Shown piece after piece: positions 56,614-64,000 of a stretch of 64,000 bases of DNA. Made by a program: the position numbers and the translations under genes. The number at the start of each line of letters is the position of its first letter. Within the stretch, counting starts at the first letter, position 1. The notes beneath the pieces are model-generated. The model saw only the letters and a program-made list of their open reading frames with translations. It searched no databases and had not been told where the DNA came from. The stretch covers positions 40,343 to 104,342 of the forward strand of contig NZ_KE384471.1 in NCBI RefSeq assembly GCF_000425885.1, given 5' to 3'. Origin of the DNA: Schleiferilactobacillus harbinensis DSM 16991 (GTDB lineage: Bacteria; Bacillota; Bacilli; Lactobacillales; Lactobacillaceae).

Positions 56614-57522
56614 TCACGGCTGACCGTACAAAAACTTATTAATCTTATTCAGCACCAGCGAGTCATCATGAAGCATGCTGTGTTCCCCGGGCAAGCCGCG
56701 AACTTCAATTTCACTGAAGGACTTAACGATGGGCGCCAAAATATACCGAATCGATTTGGCCGAGATCACGGTGATGTATTTGTCCGTATTCGTCCCATTG
56801 TTCAGGTTGCCGAACACATTTAACACCTTGGCATCTTTCGGGAACCGATTACGGCTCAAGAGCATTTCTAAATAAGTTGGGTTCATCAAAATCGGTCGGC
56901 CGCTCCATGTGAAGCGGTTGAAATTCGGCAAATCGCCCAACGCAACGACGCCATCAAAGGGACCGCCCACCAGGACCAGCTTATTCAGCTTGGGAAACTT
57001 CGGATTATCGTAATTCCGCATTTCGGCAAACACCAGCGCTGTGGCACCAACTGAATGGCCCACCGCATTGTATTGGGTGAAGCCGTAGCGTTCTTGCAGG
57101 GCGGGCAGGACTTTTTCTAAATAACGCGAAATAAACCGGGTACCGACCCAGTTATCCTTAAAGACCACCTGCACGATGGGATGCGGGTCGTTGGTCCAAT
57201 TCCCCGCGTAGGACATTTTACCGCCGCCCTCGTAAGTGACCTGCAGCCAGCTGTCCTGGCGGGTCGCTTTGGCCGCCGATTCCACCATCTGCTGGGTTGA
57301 ATGGGCGCCGCCGCGGAATCCGTGGACGTATAATGTGGGAATTTGTTTGACTAAAAAATTGCCATCGTTGGCCGGCAGATCCAACCGCTGCTGAGCCTGA
57401 GCCTCCACCTTCTGCGATGCCGCCCGCCGTTTCGAAAACCGGGTAAACACCGGCAGCAACCCCGCGCCGGCAATGAAGCCGGCCAAAACCGCCCCTAGGT
57501 CGGTGATTGTTTCGCGTTCCAA
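56614..57522 (-). CDS. DUF915 family alpha/beta hydrolase, membrane-anchored
   Basis: A 302-residue protein: one N-terminal membrane helix (about residues 8-27), then an alpha/beta hydrolase of the DUF915 group common in lactobacilli. LYVHGFRGGAHST holds the oxyanion region, GHSVGATAL the nucleophile serine, and GEHSMLHDD the catalytic histidine. The catalytic domain probably faces outside. TTG start at 57522 with GAGGAGGAA. Natural substrate unknown. Confidence 0.85.
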   Translation of the reverse strand: MERETITDLGAVLAGFIAGAGLLPVFTRFSKRRAASQKVEAQAQQRLDLPANDGNFLVKQIPTLYVHGFRGGAHSTQQMVESAAKATRQDSWLQVTYEGGGKMSYAGNWTNDPHPIVQVVFKDNWVGTRFISRYLEKVLPALQERYGFTQYNAVGHSVGATALVFAEMRNYDNPKFPKLNKLVLVGGPFDGVVALGDLPNFNRFTWSGRPILMNPTYLEMLLSRNRFPKDAKVLNVFGNLNNGTNTDKYITVISAKSIRYILAPIVKSFSEIEVRGLPGEHSMLHDDSLVLNKINKFLYGQP

Positions 57523-57698
57523 AATCTTTCCTCCTCGAATATTGACCTATCTACTATAGCATAATGGCGGTAAAACAGCTTGAAATCGGGACAGACGCGT
57601 GCTCACAGGGACTTCACAACTATTTTTAATTTTCATATTGCCTTTTATCATTATTGGTGGTATCTTTAGGCCATCATAAATCAGAGGAGGGTTGTCCC

Positions 57699-57782
57699 AT
57701 GATGCTGCGCGAAAAGATTTTCTCTCGTTTTGCATTGGTGTTCTTTGCCGATGCACGCCAGAAAATTGAATCGGCAGCCTAA
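57699..57782 (+). CDS. Possible 27-residue leader peptide before the ABC exporter
   Basis: ATG at 57699 is preceded by AGAGGAGGG at good distance and encodes a 27-residue peptide (start MMLREKIFSRFALVFF, end ARQKIESAA). It is followed by two hairpins, the second terminator-like, before the ABC genes. Such short, strongly initiated frames before exporters often act as ribosome-stalling leaders. The sequence itself matches nothing I know, and a peptide product with its own role is equally possible. Confidence 0.4.
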   Translation: MMLREKIFSRFALVFFADARQKIESAA

Positions 57783-57803
57783 TCCTCTGAGTAAGTGGGA
57801 TTA

Positions 57804-57885
57804 AGGCACCTGTCTTTTGTGGTGCCTATCATCCATCGTTTATTTTTTGAGCCGCAGCTGCCGACGCACAGTTGACGGCTTTTTT
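57804..57885 (+). terminator. Hairpin pair between leader peptide and ABC gene (attenuator candidate)
   Basis: A first stem AGGCACC (57804-57810) / GGTGCCT (57821-57827) is followed by a second AGCCG (57850-57854) / CGGCT (57876-57880) ending in T6. The second would stop transcription before the ABC gene unless refolded. Confidence 0.45.
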
Positions 57886-57924
57886 GGTTTCCGCAAACAA
57901 AAGAAAAACGAGAGGATGATCAGC

Positions 57925-58983
57925 ATGGATAAGCATTTACGGCACTATCTCTGGGAATTTAAGGGACCAAATTCATTATTAGTGATCATCGTACTATTCA
58001 TGGCGGTGACGCAGACCGCCAACGGGATTGGCAGCGCCAATGCCTTGACGGCCCTGGTAGCCGGCCAGTTTCCTAATTTTTTTCTCTGGGTGGGGCTTAT
58101 GACCGCGGCCTATGCCCTGTACTGCGGCTTAATGGGCGTGCAGCAATATCAGTTTTCGCGCTGCCGGCAACTGATGAATACCGCTATTCGCCGAGACATC
58201 ACCGCTCGGCTGAGCGATACCAGCTACGAAGTCTTTCACAGCCAATCACCGGCAGTCTATGCCTCTTGGCTGACGAATGATGTCCACACCATTGGGGTCA
58301 ACGGATTCTACGATGCCTTGGAAATTGTCGAGTCTTCCTTTTCCGTCATCTTTGCCGCGGCAGCCCTCACGGCATACCACTATTCCCTGAGCATCGCAGT
58401 ATTGGTTTTGGCCGTGGTCGTGTACCTGGTCCCCAAGGCGTTCGACACGTCTTTACAGGCCCATTCACTAGCGATGACCCACGCCAATGAACAGTTGATG
58501 GGCCGTATCTCAGATGTGCTGAGCGGCTTTGATGCTTTGAATTTACTGAGCCTGCGCAAACTCCTGGTCAAGCGGACGGTGGCCGCCTCCAACGACGTGG
58601 CGGTCCACGTCAATTCCTGGCAAAAAATGTACGGCATTACGAATGCGACGATTTGGGGTACGAGTGCGATTTGCCAAAACCTCGTTCTACTGCTCACCGG
58701 CTACTTGGTATGGCAGCACCTGGTCCCTGTGGGCACGGTGAATGCCAGCATGAATTTTGCCGGTCTAATTTTCTCCGGTCTGACCGATGGACATTATTAC
58801 TCAAGTATTCACTGTGACCTTCGCCGCCATCGCGCTGGCGACATTCCATTATGTTTTACTGCTGACGACCCTTGTTCTGGCTGTCGTGATGTATCTGGTG
58901 CCCAAGGTCTTTACCAAACCGGTGCAAAGGCGTTCGCTAGCCATGACTCGCGCCAACGAGCGGTTAATGAACCGGATTTCTGA
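57925..58983 (+). CDS. ABC exporter, truncated: membrane domain only
   Basis: From ATG 57925 (GAGAGG nine bases upstream) the product has a type I ABC exporter membrane domain with six helices for about 290 residues, up to NFAGLIFSGLTD. From there it reads about 60 residues of out-of-frame, cysteine- and arginine-rich sequence and stops, with no nucleotide-binding domain. The membrane domain is a close paralogue of that in the next gene. Best explained by a deletion joining two tandem exporter genes; see the next entry. Likely non-functional alone. Confidence 0.7.
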   Translation: MDKHLRHYLWEFKGPNSLLVIIVLFMAVTQTANGIGSANALTALVAGQFPNFFLWVGLMTAAYALYCGLMGVQQYQFSRCRQLMNTAIRRDITARLSDTSYEVFHSQSPAVYASWLTNDVHTIGVNGFYDALEIVESSFSVIFAAAALTAYHYSLSIAVLVLAVVVYLVPKAFDTSLQAHSLAMTHANEQLMGRISDVLSGFDALNLLSLRKLLVKRTVAASNDVAVHVNSWQKMYGITNATIWGTSAICQNLVLLLTGYLVWQHLVPVGTVNASMNFAGLIFSGLTDGHYYSSIHCDLRRHRAGDIPLCFTADDPCSGCRDVSGAQGLYQTGAKAFASHDSRQRAVNEPDF

Positions 58984-60019
58984 CGTACTCACCGGCTTTG
59001 ATGCCCTGAATCTCTTGAATCTGCGCAGGCTCCTCGTACAGCGAACCGTCGCTGCGTCTCAGGATGCCGCAACGCACATCAACGCTTGGCAGTGGATGAA
59101 CGGGGTTACCACCGGAGTCATCAACGGTGTCAGCGGATTGTGTCAAGATGCGATGCTGCTGCTTACCGGTTTCATGGTTTGGCAGCATCTCGTCCCCATC
59201 GGCACGATCAATGCCAGTTTGAATTTTGCCGGCACAATTTTTGCTGGAATGACAGGTATTATGACCTCCGTTATGGACATGGCTTCAGTCGCTCCAATCT
59301 TCGAGAAGTTTGCCGCCGTACCTGTCCGTGATACCGCCGGCCGAAAACCCGTCGGCCGCTTCCACACCGCCTTGCAGATGCAGGATATCACCTTTGCCTA
59401 TGATCCAAACAGCCGCCCAATTCTCCAGGATTTCTCACTGACGGTGGCTAAGGGGCAAAAATACGCCCTGATTGGCCCTTCCGGCAGCGGCAAGTCCACC
59501 GTGCTGAACCTGCTCATCGGCAATCTGACCGACTATCAAGGCACCTTACGTTATGATCAAACGAATTATCAGCACATCACGCCAGACAGCCTAATTAACC
59601 AAGTGACCTATCTGGATCAAACACCGTTCATGTTCAACGATACGCTGAAAAATAATCTGACCATGAATGAACCGTATTCGGACGAGACCATCGCTGCGGT
59701 GATTCAGCGGGTGGGCTTAACCGATTTGGTGGCCAGTTTGCCCCAGGGCTTGGCCACGATGGTGGAGAAAGACGGCCGCAACCTGTCCGGCGGGCAAAAG
59801 CAGCGTGTCGTCCTCGCTCGGGGATTGCTGCAGGGTCGGCAAATCGTCTTCACGGATGAAAGTACCGCTTCCCTGGATCCAGCATCAGCGCAAGCGATTG
59901 AAAAAATGATCGTCACCGATCCGCATTTGACCGTGGTCATGGTCACCCACCATCTGCGGCCGACCATTGCCCAACAGGTGGACCGGGTGATTGACAGCAC
60001 CGAATTCGTTCCCGCTTAG
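58787..60019 (+). CDS. ABC exporter, N-terminally truncated: partial membrane domain plus ATPase
   Basis: 410 residues: the second half of an exporter membrane domain (starting at FTVTFAAIALATFHYVLLL, which aligns with about residue 135 of the preceding gene) and a complete ATPase with [36 protein letters not shown] and MVTHH. The first ~135 residues are missing, and the nominal ATG 58787 lies inside the preceding frame without a ribosome binding site. A deletion between tandem paralogues would remove the first gene's ATPase and this gene's first helices. Confidence 0.72.
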   Translation: MDIITQVFTVTFAAIALATFHYVLLLTTLVLAVVMYLVPKVFTKPVQRRSLAMTRANERLMNRISDVLTGFDALNLLNLRRLLVQRTVAASQDAATHINAWQWMNGVTTGVINGVSGLCQDAMLLLTGFMVWQHLVPIGTINASLNFAGTIFAGMTGIMTSVMDMASVAPIFEKFAAVPVRDTAGRKPVGRFHTALQMQDITFAYDPNSRPILQDFSLTVAKGQKYALIGPSGSGKSTVLNLLIGNLTDYQGTLRYDQTNYQHITPDSLINQVTYLDQTPFMFNDTLKNNLTMNEPYSDETIAAVIQRVGLTDLVASLPQGLATMVEKDGRNLSGGQKQRVVLARGLLQGRQIVFTDESTASLDPASAQAIEKMIVTDPHLTVVMVTHHLRPTIAQQVDRVIDSTEFVPA

Positions 60020-60049
60020 TGTCATGTTTTCAACTTAATTGTTTGCACA

Positions 60050-60079
60050 AAAGCAACTTACGCGCTGTAAGCTGCTTTT
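60050..60079 (+). terminator. Terminator after the ABC pair
   Basis: AGCAACTTAC and GTAAGCTGCT around GCGCT, followed by T5. Confidence 0.75.
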
Positions 60080-60135
60080 TCTGGCATACTGAGCATAGTG
60101 GTGGGACTGATTGTCACTTGTAGGAGGCAAAAAAA

Positions 60136-61356
60136 ATGAAGAGATGGGGATATTCACTTCACTTTGAACTGCGCAAACGTCCCTGGGTCTGGCCGGTCGT
60201 CTTGCTTTTGACAATTGGGTTGAGCGTTGGCTTTTGGCAGCAGCGGCAAGCACGGACGCAATTTATACAAGACTATGCAGGTCGTTTAGAGAAATGGTAT
60301 ACGCCGCACAAAAAAGCTGGCAAGGCAGAAATAACGGCCTTTAAACGGTCACCAGCCGCTTACCACCAATGGTACATGGACTCGCTGGCGGTCAATCTGC
60401 AAAAGAAACCGCAGACGATGGCCCTAGACGGATTTGGGGTCCGTATTTATAATGACATCGATACTTCTCGTGGTGCGTTATCTGCCAGCATCAGTCGGAC
60501 ATATACCCAGTTTCTATACATGAAGCAACACAAAATTGCCCCAATGTATCCAGATAGTCTGAATGTCGAAACCAGTACTGGCGATTTGGCCGGACTCAAC
60601 AATCAATCAACTCAGATGGTGCTGCGCGATAATCCCCACTACTATTTGCAGGGCTGGTATTACCTCTGGTACTTGATTCGCGCCAATAGTGTCATCCTGC
60701 TATTTTTGGTGGGTATTCTACTGACAGGCCGCCAATGGGCGAAAGAACTGGCCAACAAGAAAGCCCACAGCGATTGGTTGCTGCTGCAAGGACAACGGAC
60801 GTTGACACAACTGGGAAACCAATTTAGTATCATCTTCTATACGTTTGCTCAGATTGTTCTGTTACCCCTAGGACTGGTTACGCTCGGGATTGGACTCGGC
60901 GCCGGCTGGGGCGACTTGCGCTATCCCGTGTTCGGCTTTTCCAACCCTGAGGGCCTGGGCCTCGCCGAAAGCTTTATGCCGCTGCGCAGTTATCTGTTCC
61001 AAGCATTCGGCTTAATCATTTTGCTGATCCTTTTTCTCACTTTGCTGAACATGGTCTTCGCTCAGTTATTCCGGAATAGCTGGCTGACGACGGTGGGCCT
61101 GTTGCTGGTAGTGGGGATCACCCAAGTGATGCCGGCAATTCCAAATTTTCCGCTGACCTATTTCCGAATCAACGAGACGATTACCGGTATCTTGCAGAAA
61201 ACCGCGGATAGCGACGCGTTACAGCCGCAAAGTGCGCTGCTCAATTTGAGCTGGTGGTGTCTGGCTCTGTTGATCATCGTTTTGCTGCCCATCATCAGCC
61301 AGCAATTCCACCAGTTTTGGCGGACTGCCTCACACCGGTACCTGCAACAAGCGTAG
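60136..61356 (+). CDS. ABC-2-like membrane protein, unknown
   Basis: A 406-residue membrane protein: a cytoplasmic start with a first helix (about residues 18-34), a long extracytoplasmic segment (residues 35-175), then five to six helices. The helix-large loop-helices design and the RQWAKELANKKAHSDWLLLQGQ loop resemble ABC-2 exporter permeases, but no ATPase gene is coupled to it. ATG at 60136 follows GGAGGC. Its end overlaps the convergent Rgg gene by 27 bases. Confidence 0.7.
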   Translation: MKRWGYSLHFELRKRPWVWPVVLLLTIGLSVGFWQQRQARTQFIQDYAGRLEKWYTPHKKAGKAEITAFKRSPAAYHQWYMDSLAVNLQKKPQTMALDGFGVRIYNDIDTSRGALSASISRTYTQFLYMKQHKIAPMYPDSLNVETSTGDLAGLNNQSTQMVLRDNPHYYLQGWYYLWYLIRANSVILLFLVGILLTGRQWAKELANKKAHSDWLLLQGQRTLTQLGNQFSIIFYTFAQIVLLPLGLVTLGIGLGAGWGDLRYPVFGFSNPEGLGLAESFMPLRSYLFQAFGLIILLILFLTLLNMVFAQLFRNSWLTTVGLLLVVGITQVMPAIPNFPLTYFRINETITGILQKTADSDALQPQSALLNLSWWCLALLIIVLLPIISQQFHQFWRTASHRYLQQA

Positions 61357-62196
61357 CCAGCGCAAATCGGCCTGGTAGATCGCTGGATCAACGGTTTGAA
61401 AGAAAGCCAGCTTGGTTTTAATAGCTAACAAATAATCCCCGTCCCGAGCGTCCAGGTAGTTGGCCGCCAGTTCAATCAATTGGGCCCGGTAAGTGATCAG
61501 CACACTGTTGGCTCCCGCCAGATACTGTTTGGCATCATGGATCATCCGGTACGTCGTGTTCCAATCCCCCTGACGGAGCCAAACCACTGCCAGCTTAGCC
61601 AGCGACGAGCCCACCAACCCGGTGTAATCCGGCAATTGATTGGCCGCAAAAGAACGCATCATATTCCGGTACAAGCGCAGGTTCAAGGCCGCCGAAAGCG
61701 ACGGTACGGCTTGGTTGAAAATAAAATATTCCAGCTTGAACCAAGTCGGCTCTTCTGTCAGATAATCTGCAATCCGATCCTGGTCAGTGGCTGCAAACTG
61801 ATACTCCGGCACAGTGATCCGCGTGATTGCCCCATTGACCACCATAACCAAGATTTGAGCCGGAATGCTCCCCTCCGTATTTTGCTTAAGCACCTGCACA
61901 GCCTCTTGCAGAGCTGGCCGATCCGCCCGCCGATCGGCCAGCTGAATATCGTCCATGAATCGTTCAATCACCGTGGGTTGTAAGGCACCAACGATATTGA
62001 AAAATTCGGTGCCGCTCATCCCCGCTGAATGCAGGAGGGCAATTAGATTAGCCGTGGAAATCATCGCCAGGCCGCGTTCAAACCGGGACACGGTACTGGC
62101 GTCCAACCCGCCGCGTACCTGATCAATCGTTAGGCAGCGGCGCACTCTGATTTCGTGAAATATCTGGCCATAGCGCTTAGCAAGCTGATCGATCAT
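61330..62196 (-). CDS. Rgg/GadR/MutR family transcriptional regulator
   Basis: A 288-residue regulator with an N-terminal XRE HTH (LTIDQVRGGLDASTVSRFERG, about residues 22-42) and a helical C-terminal domain of repeat pairs as in Rgg proteins (LYRNMMRSFAANQLPDYTGL, WNTTYRMIHDAKQYLAG). Rgg proteins usually sense short peptides taken up by Opp. No SHP-like peptide gene is seen next to it. ATG at 62196 (or TTG 62199) follows GGGAGGAAG. The convergent membrane gene and the ABC locus are possible targets. Confidence 0.82.
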   Translation of the reverse strand: MIDQLAKRYGQIFHEIRVRRCLTIDQVRGGLDASTVSRFERGLAMISTANLIALLHSAGMSGTEFFNIVGALQPTVIERFMDDIQLADRRADRPALQEAVQVLKQNTEGSIPAQILVMVVNGAITRITVPEYQFAATDQDRIADYLTEEPTWFKLEYFIFNQAVPSLSAALNLRLYRNMMRSFAANQLPDYTGLVGSSLAKLAVVWLRQGDWNTTYRMIHDAKQYLAGANSVLITYRAQLIELAANYLDARDGDYLLAIKTKLAFFQTVDPAIYQADLRWLRLLQVPV

Positions 62197-62331
62197 CAAA
62201 CTTCCTCCCTTATGCTATAGGATACTTGTTTTTGTCATCAATACAACCAAGCGTTGGAAGACCTATACGTTACAATTTCAATGATTGGTGAGACTTAAAT
62301 CGGTGATTCTGTTGAAAGGAGTGCTTTTAAC

Positions 62332-62817
62332 ATGATGACCACCCAAAACAAAACGCAACCTGTCAATTTTATCCAAGCCATGAAGCTTTTCTACACCAGA
62401 GCGTTTGATTACAGCGGTAGGAGCAGCCTCTCGGAGTATTGGTGGTCAGTACTGGGCGCTTTGCTCATTATGACTATTCCCACAATGCTATTTGCATGGG
62501 CAAGCGGCAATGCAGATACCACTACCGGCAATCTGTGGTTAGTAATGGTTCCCGAAGCCTGGCACAATGCACCAATCTGGACGGGTATCTTCATCATTGC
62601 TTTTGTCATGGCCGTTGTTCCCATGATGGCCCTGATTGTACGCCGCTTTCACGATGTCGGCCTCTCCACGTGGTGGGGCGTTTTACTGGGCATCGTCCCT
62701 TATGTCGTCAATGCCAGTCAAATCTTCCGTCGCAACGGCATCGTCTTGATTGTGATTCTAATTGCATCAATGCTTGATCTGTATATCATTTGCAAGCCGA
62801 GTGCACCGACTGAGTAA
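62332..62817 (+). CDS. DUF805 family membrane protein
   Basis: A 161-residue protein with the DUF805 pattern: FIQAMKLFYTRAFDYSGRSSLSEYWW at the start, three to four helices, and RRFHDVGLSTWWGVL in the middle (the RrlHDiG-like motif). Function unknown; the family is linked to membrane stress in some bacteria. ATG at 62332 follows AAAGGAG. Monocistronic. Confidence 0.85.
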   Translation: MMTTQNKTQPVNFIQAMKLFYTRAFDYSGRSSLSEYWWSVLGALLIMTIPTMLFAWASGNADTTTGNLWLVMVPEAWHNAPIWTGIFIIAFVMAVVPMMALIVRRFHDVGLSTWWGVLLGIVPYVVNASQIFRRNGIVLIVILIASMLDLYIICKPSAPTE

Positions 62818-62831
62818 TTAACAGGCAACAC

Positions 62832-62871
62832 AAAAACACACCCGCTGAAAATATTCGGCAGGTGTGTTTTT
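62832..62871. terminator. Terminator between DUF805 gene and the next gene
   Basis: AAAAACACACC-GC and GC-GGTGTGTTTTT stem with A/T tails on both sides; convergent genes. Confidence 0.8.
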
Positions 62872-62888
62872 GTATTAGCATGACCGCG

Positions 62889-64000
62889 TTAAGACCGCAT
62901 CAGGTCAACCAGCCCAATGATAAACTCGCCCAACAGGCAAGCCAGGGAGATATACCCAATCAATGCAAACCCGGTGGATTGAATTTGCACCGTGGTAATG
63001 GCGCCCTTAGCAAACATCAGCACGAACAGGAACGCGTAGCCGATGACGCTGAAGACCCCCGCCCCGAACCGGATGAGCGGTGAGGAGCGGCGTTTCCAGA
63101 AACTGAAGACAATAAAAATCAGCGGGCCAATGGCGGCGACCACTAAGAGCAGGTAGCGCAGCGCGGCGGGTGATGTCAACTGCATCTTGCTCAGCAGTGA
63201 GGTGCCATTGCTGAAGTCGACCAAGCTGGCAGTATTAGAGAAGTAGCCTGGAATATAAACTCCGAGCATCACCACGAAGGAGAAGATGGCACCTAAGATA
63301 TCGGTCACGCCGATATGGAACTTCTCTTTGGGCTCAGCCGCCTCATCGTCGTCCGCGTACTGATCCTGATCTTGGTCAGTCTGATCAGTCGGTGCGGCAC
63401 CGTAGTCATTATTGATTGGGTCGTAGCTGCTGGCCGCGGATGCACTGTCTGGGGCAGCGGAAGCAGTATCAGCGGCGTAGTTGTTGGCCGTATCATACTG
63501 CGGTGCTTGCGGCTGAGCAGCCTCCTGGCCGTATTGATCAGGTGCTTGCTGGTATGGTCCATCCTGCCCCTGATTCGGTGCTTGATAGGCGTCTGCCGGC
63601 TGGGCCTGCGGCTGCTGCGGAGCGCTTTGATAATTGGCCCCGGTGCTGCTGCCGTAAGGATCGGTATCCGTTGGTGCGGCTGACCCGTAGGCGGGCTGCT
63701 GCGCACCGTAATCCGGTTGCTGCGGCGGCACTTGGTCGTTTACCGGAGCATAGGCATTGCCGCTGGGCGTGCCATAATAGTTAGCGTTCTGCTGCGGGGC
63801 CGCATAGGAATTATTCTGACCAGCGAAATCAGCCGGGGCCCCGGATCCCTGCGGCTGCTGCCACGGTTGATCCTGGGGCGCACTGGCTGGTTCCGGCTGG
63901 GCCGGTTGCGGTGTGAACCCGGGATAAACCGGAGCCTGATCGTATTGATCAGCGGCTGCCTGATTAGCCGCGGGCTGCCCTTGGCCTTGGTCCCAGGTCG
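62889..64000 (-). CDS. Q/P-rich low-complexity protein with C-terminal membrane domain (partial)
   Basis: The frame is open from the stop at 62889 to the window edge, so the start is missing. The visible N-terminal ~240 residues are low-complexity, rich in Q, P, A, Y and D with repeats like QQP, QAP and AAP, ending in an acidic run (QDQYADDDEAAEPKEK). The last ~145 residues form four membrane helices (DILGAIFSFVVMLGVYIPGYF to GFALIGYISLACLLGEFII). A GTG at 63731 is an internal codon, not the start. Function unknown; the disordered part is probably cytoplasmic and may scaffold or sense. Confidence 0.65.
   Translation of the reverse strand, partial: TWDQGQGQPAANQAAADQYDQAPVYPGFTPQPAQPEPASAPQDQPWQQPQGSGAPADFAGQNNSYAAPQQNANYYGTPSGNAYAPVNDQVPPQQPDYGAQQPAYGSAAPTDTDPYGSSTGANYQSAPQQPQAQPADAYQAPNQGQDGPYQQAPDQYGQEAAQPQAPQYDTANNYAADTASAAPDSASAASSYDPINNDYGAAPTDQTDQDQDQYADDDEAAEPKEKFHIGVTDILGAIFSFVVMLGVYIPGYFSNTASLVDFSNGTSLLSKMQLTSPAALRYLLLVVAAIGPLIFIVFSFWKRRSSPLIRFGAGVFSVIGYAFLFVLMFAKGAITTVQIQSTGFALIGYISLACLLGEFIIGLVDLMRS

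Noticed and set aside
62200-62330. SHP-type pheromone gene next to the Rgg regulator
   Set aside because: No short hydrophobic frame with a ribosome binding site is found on either strand in the gap.
1-64000. CRISPR array, tRNA, rRNA, prophage or complete insertion sequence
   Set aside because: No regularly spaced repeats, cloverleaf genes, rRNA motifs, integrase or transposase coding sequence could be seen.

Overview
The window looks like a chromosomal segment of a low-GC-phylum (Firmicutes) lactic acid bacterium whose own base composition is fairly GC-rich, most likely a Lactobacillaceae member of the Schleiferilactobacillus/Lacticaseibacillus kind. This is inference from the gene content: WxL surface protein, ThiT, DUF915 hydrolase, DUF2975/YozG pairs, Asp23/AmaP operon, Rgg regulator, many PTS genes, T-box and TPP riboswitches, AGGAGG ribosome binding sites and frequent GTG/TTG starts. 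No tRNA, rRNA, CRISPR array, phage or complete insertion sequence is visible.

Layout. 1-4.7 kb: a large secreted WxL-type surface protein split by a frameshift. 4.8-8.3 kb: a methionine T-box leader, metE and metF. 8.4-12.1 kb: a DUF1801 protein, an NCS2 purine permease and two DUF2975 membrane proteins (one frameshifted) with their small HTH partner. 12.1-15.4 kb: an EAL phosphodiesterase, an NADH oxidase and a membrane GGDEF cyclase, a compact cyclic-di-GMP module. 15.4-16.4 kb: rpmG, a candidate small RNA and a small membrane protein. 16.4-22.6 kb: a GH4 phospho-glycosidase divergent from a LacI regulator, followed by glycosylasparaginase, PTS EIIC and a PepV-like dipeptidase, which together suggest glyco-asparagine or glycopeptide use. 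22.7-26 kb: a zinc-type CDF exporter, a TPP-riboswitch-controlled thiamine-binding protein and an ABC-2 exporter. 26-28.5 kb: an AT-rich island with a palindromic repeat and a possible small membrane peptide, then the amaP-DUF2273-asp23-asp23 envelope-stress operon. 28.6-34.5 kb: a galactitol-type PTS with two EIIB and two EIIA proteins and a PRD regulator, an XRE regulator, and an EIIA-like protein that has lost its histidine. 34.5-36.5 kb: a GH13 glucosidase and a 190-bp multi-hairpin element. 36.5-45.7 kb: the aspartate-to-homoserine-to-methionine operon (lysC, metA, hom, asd) divergent from a second methionine T-box operon (metQ, M20 peptidase, metN, metI). 45.7-55 kb: PAP2 phosphatase, secreted nuclease with two YibE/F proteins, an alcohol dehydrogenase with a stop-loss-like tail, a CaCA antiporter, a ROK kinase and an MFS exporter. 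55-64 kb: a second copy of the palindromic repeat, a secreted protein, TPP-controlled thiT, a DUF915 hydrolase, a damaged tandem ABC exporter behind a possible leader peptide, an Rgg regulator, a DUF805 protein and the start-less 3' part of a Q/P-rich membrane protein.

Functional themes. Methionine supply is the best-developed one: synthesis (lysC-metA-hom-asd, metE-metF) and uptake (metQ-pep-metNI), with two separate T-boxes that both carry an ATG specifier. Thiamine is scavenged through ThiT, and two TPP riboswitches control thiT and a small thiamine-binding protein. Four genes carry probable disruptions (WxL protein, second DUF2975, LacI start, tandem ABC pair). Three of these look like single-base deletions, so the read data should be checked before treating them as biology.

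The most unusual non-coding signal is a pair of palindromic elements at 26.2 kb and 55.1 kb. They share outer arms and loop but have completely different 17-bp inner stems that remain paired in each copy, and each sits directly against the T-tract of a terminator hairpin.
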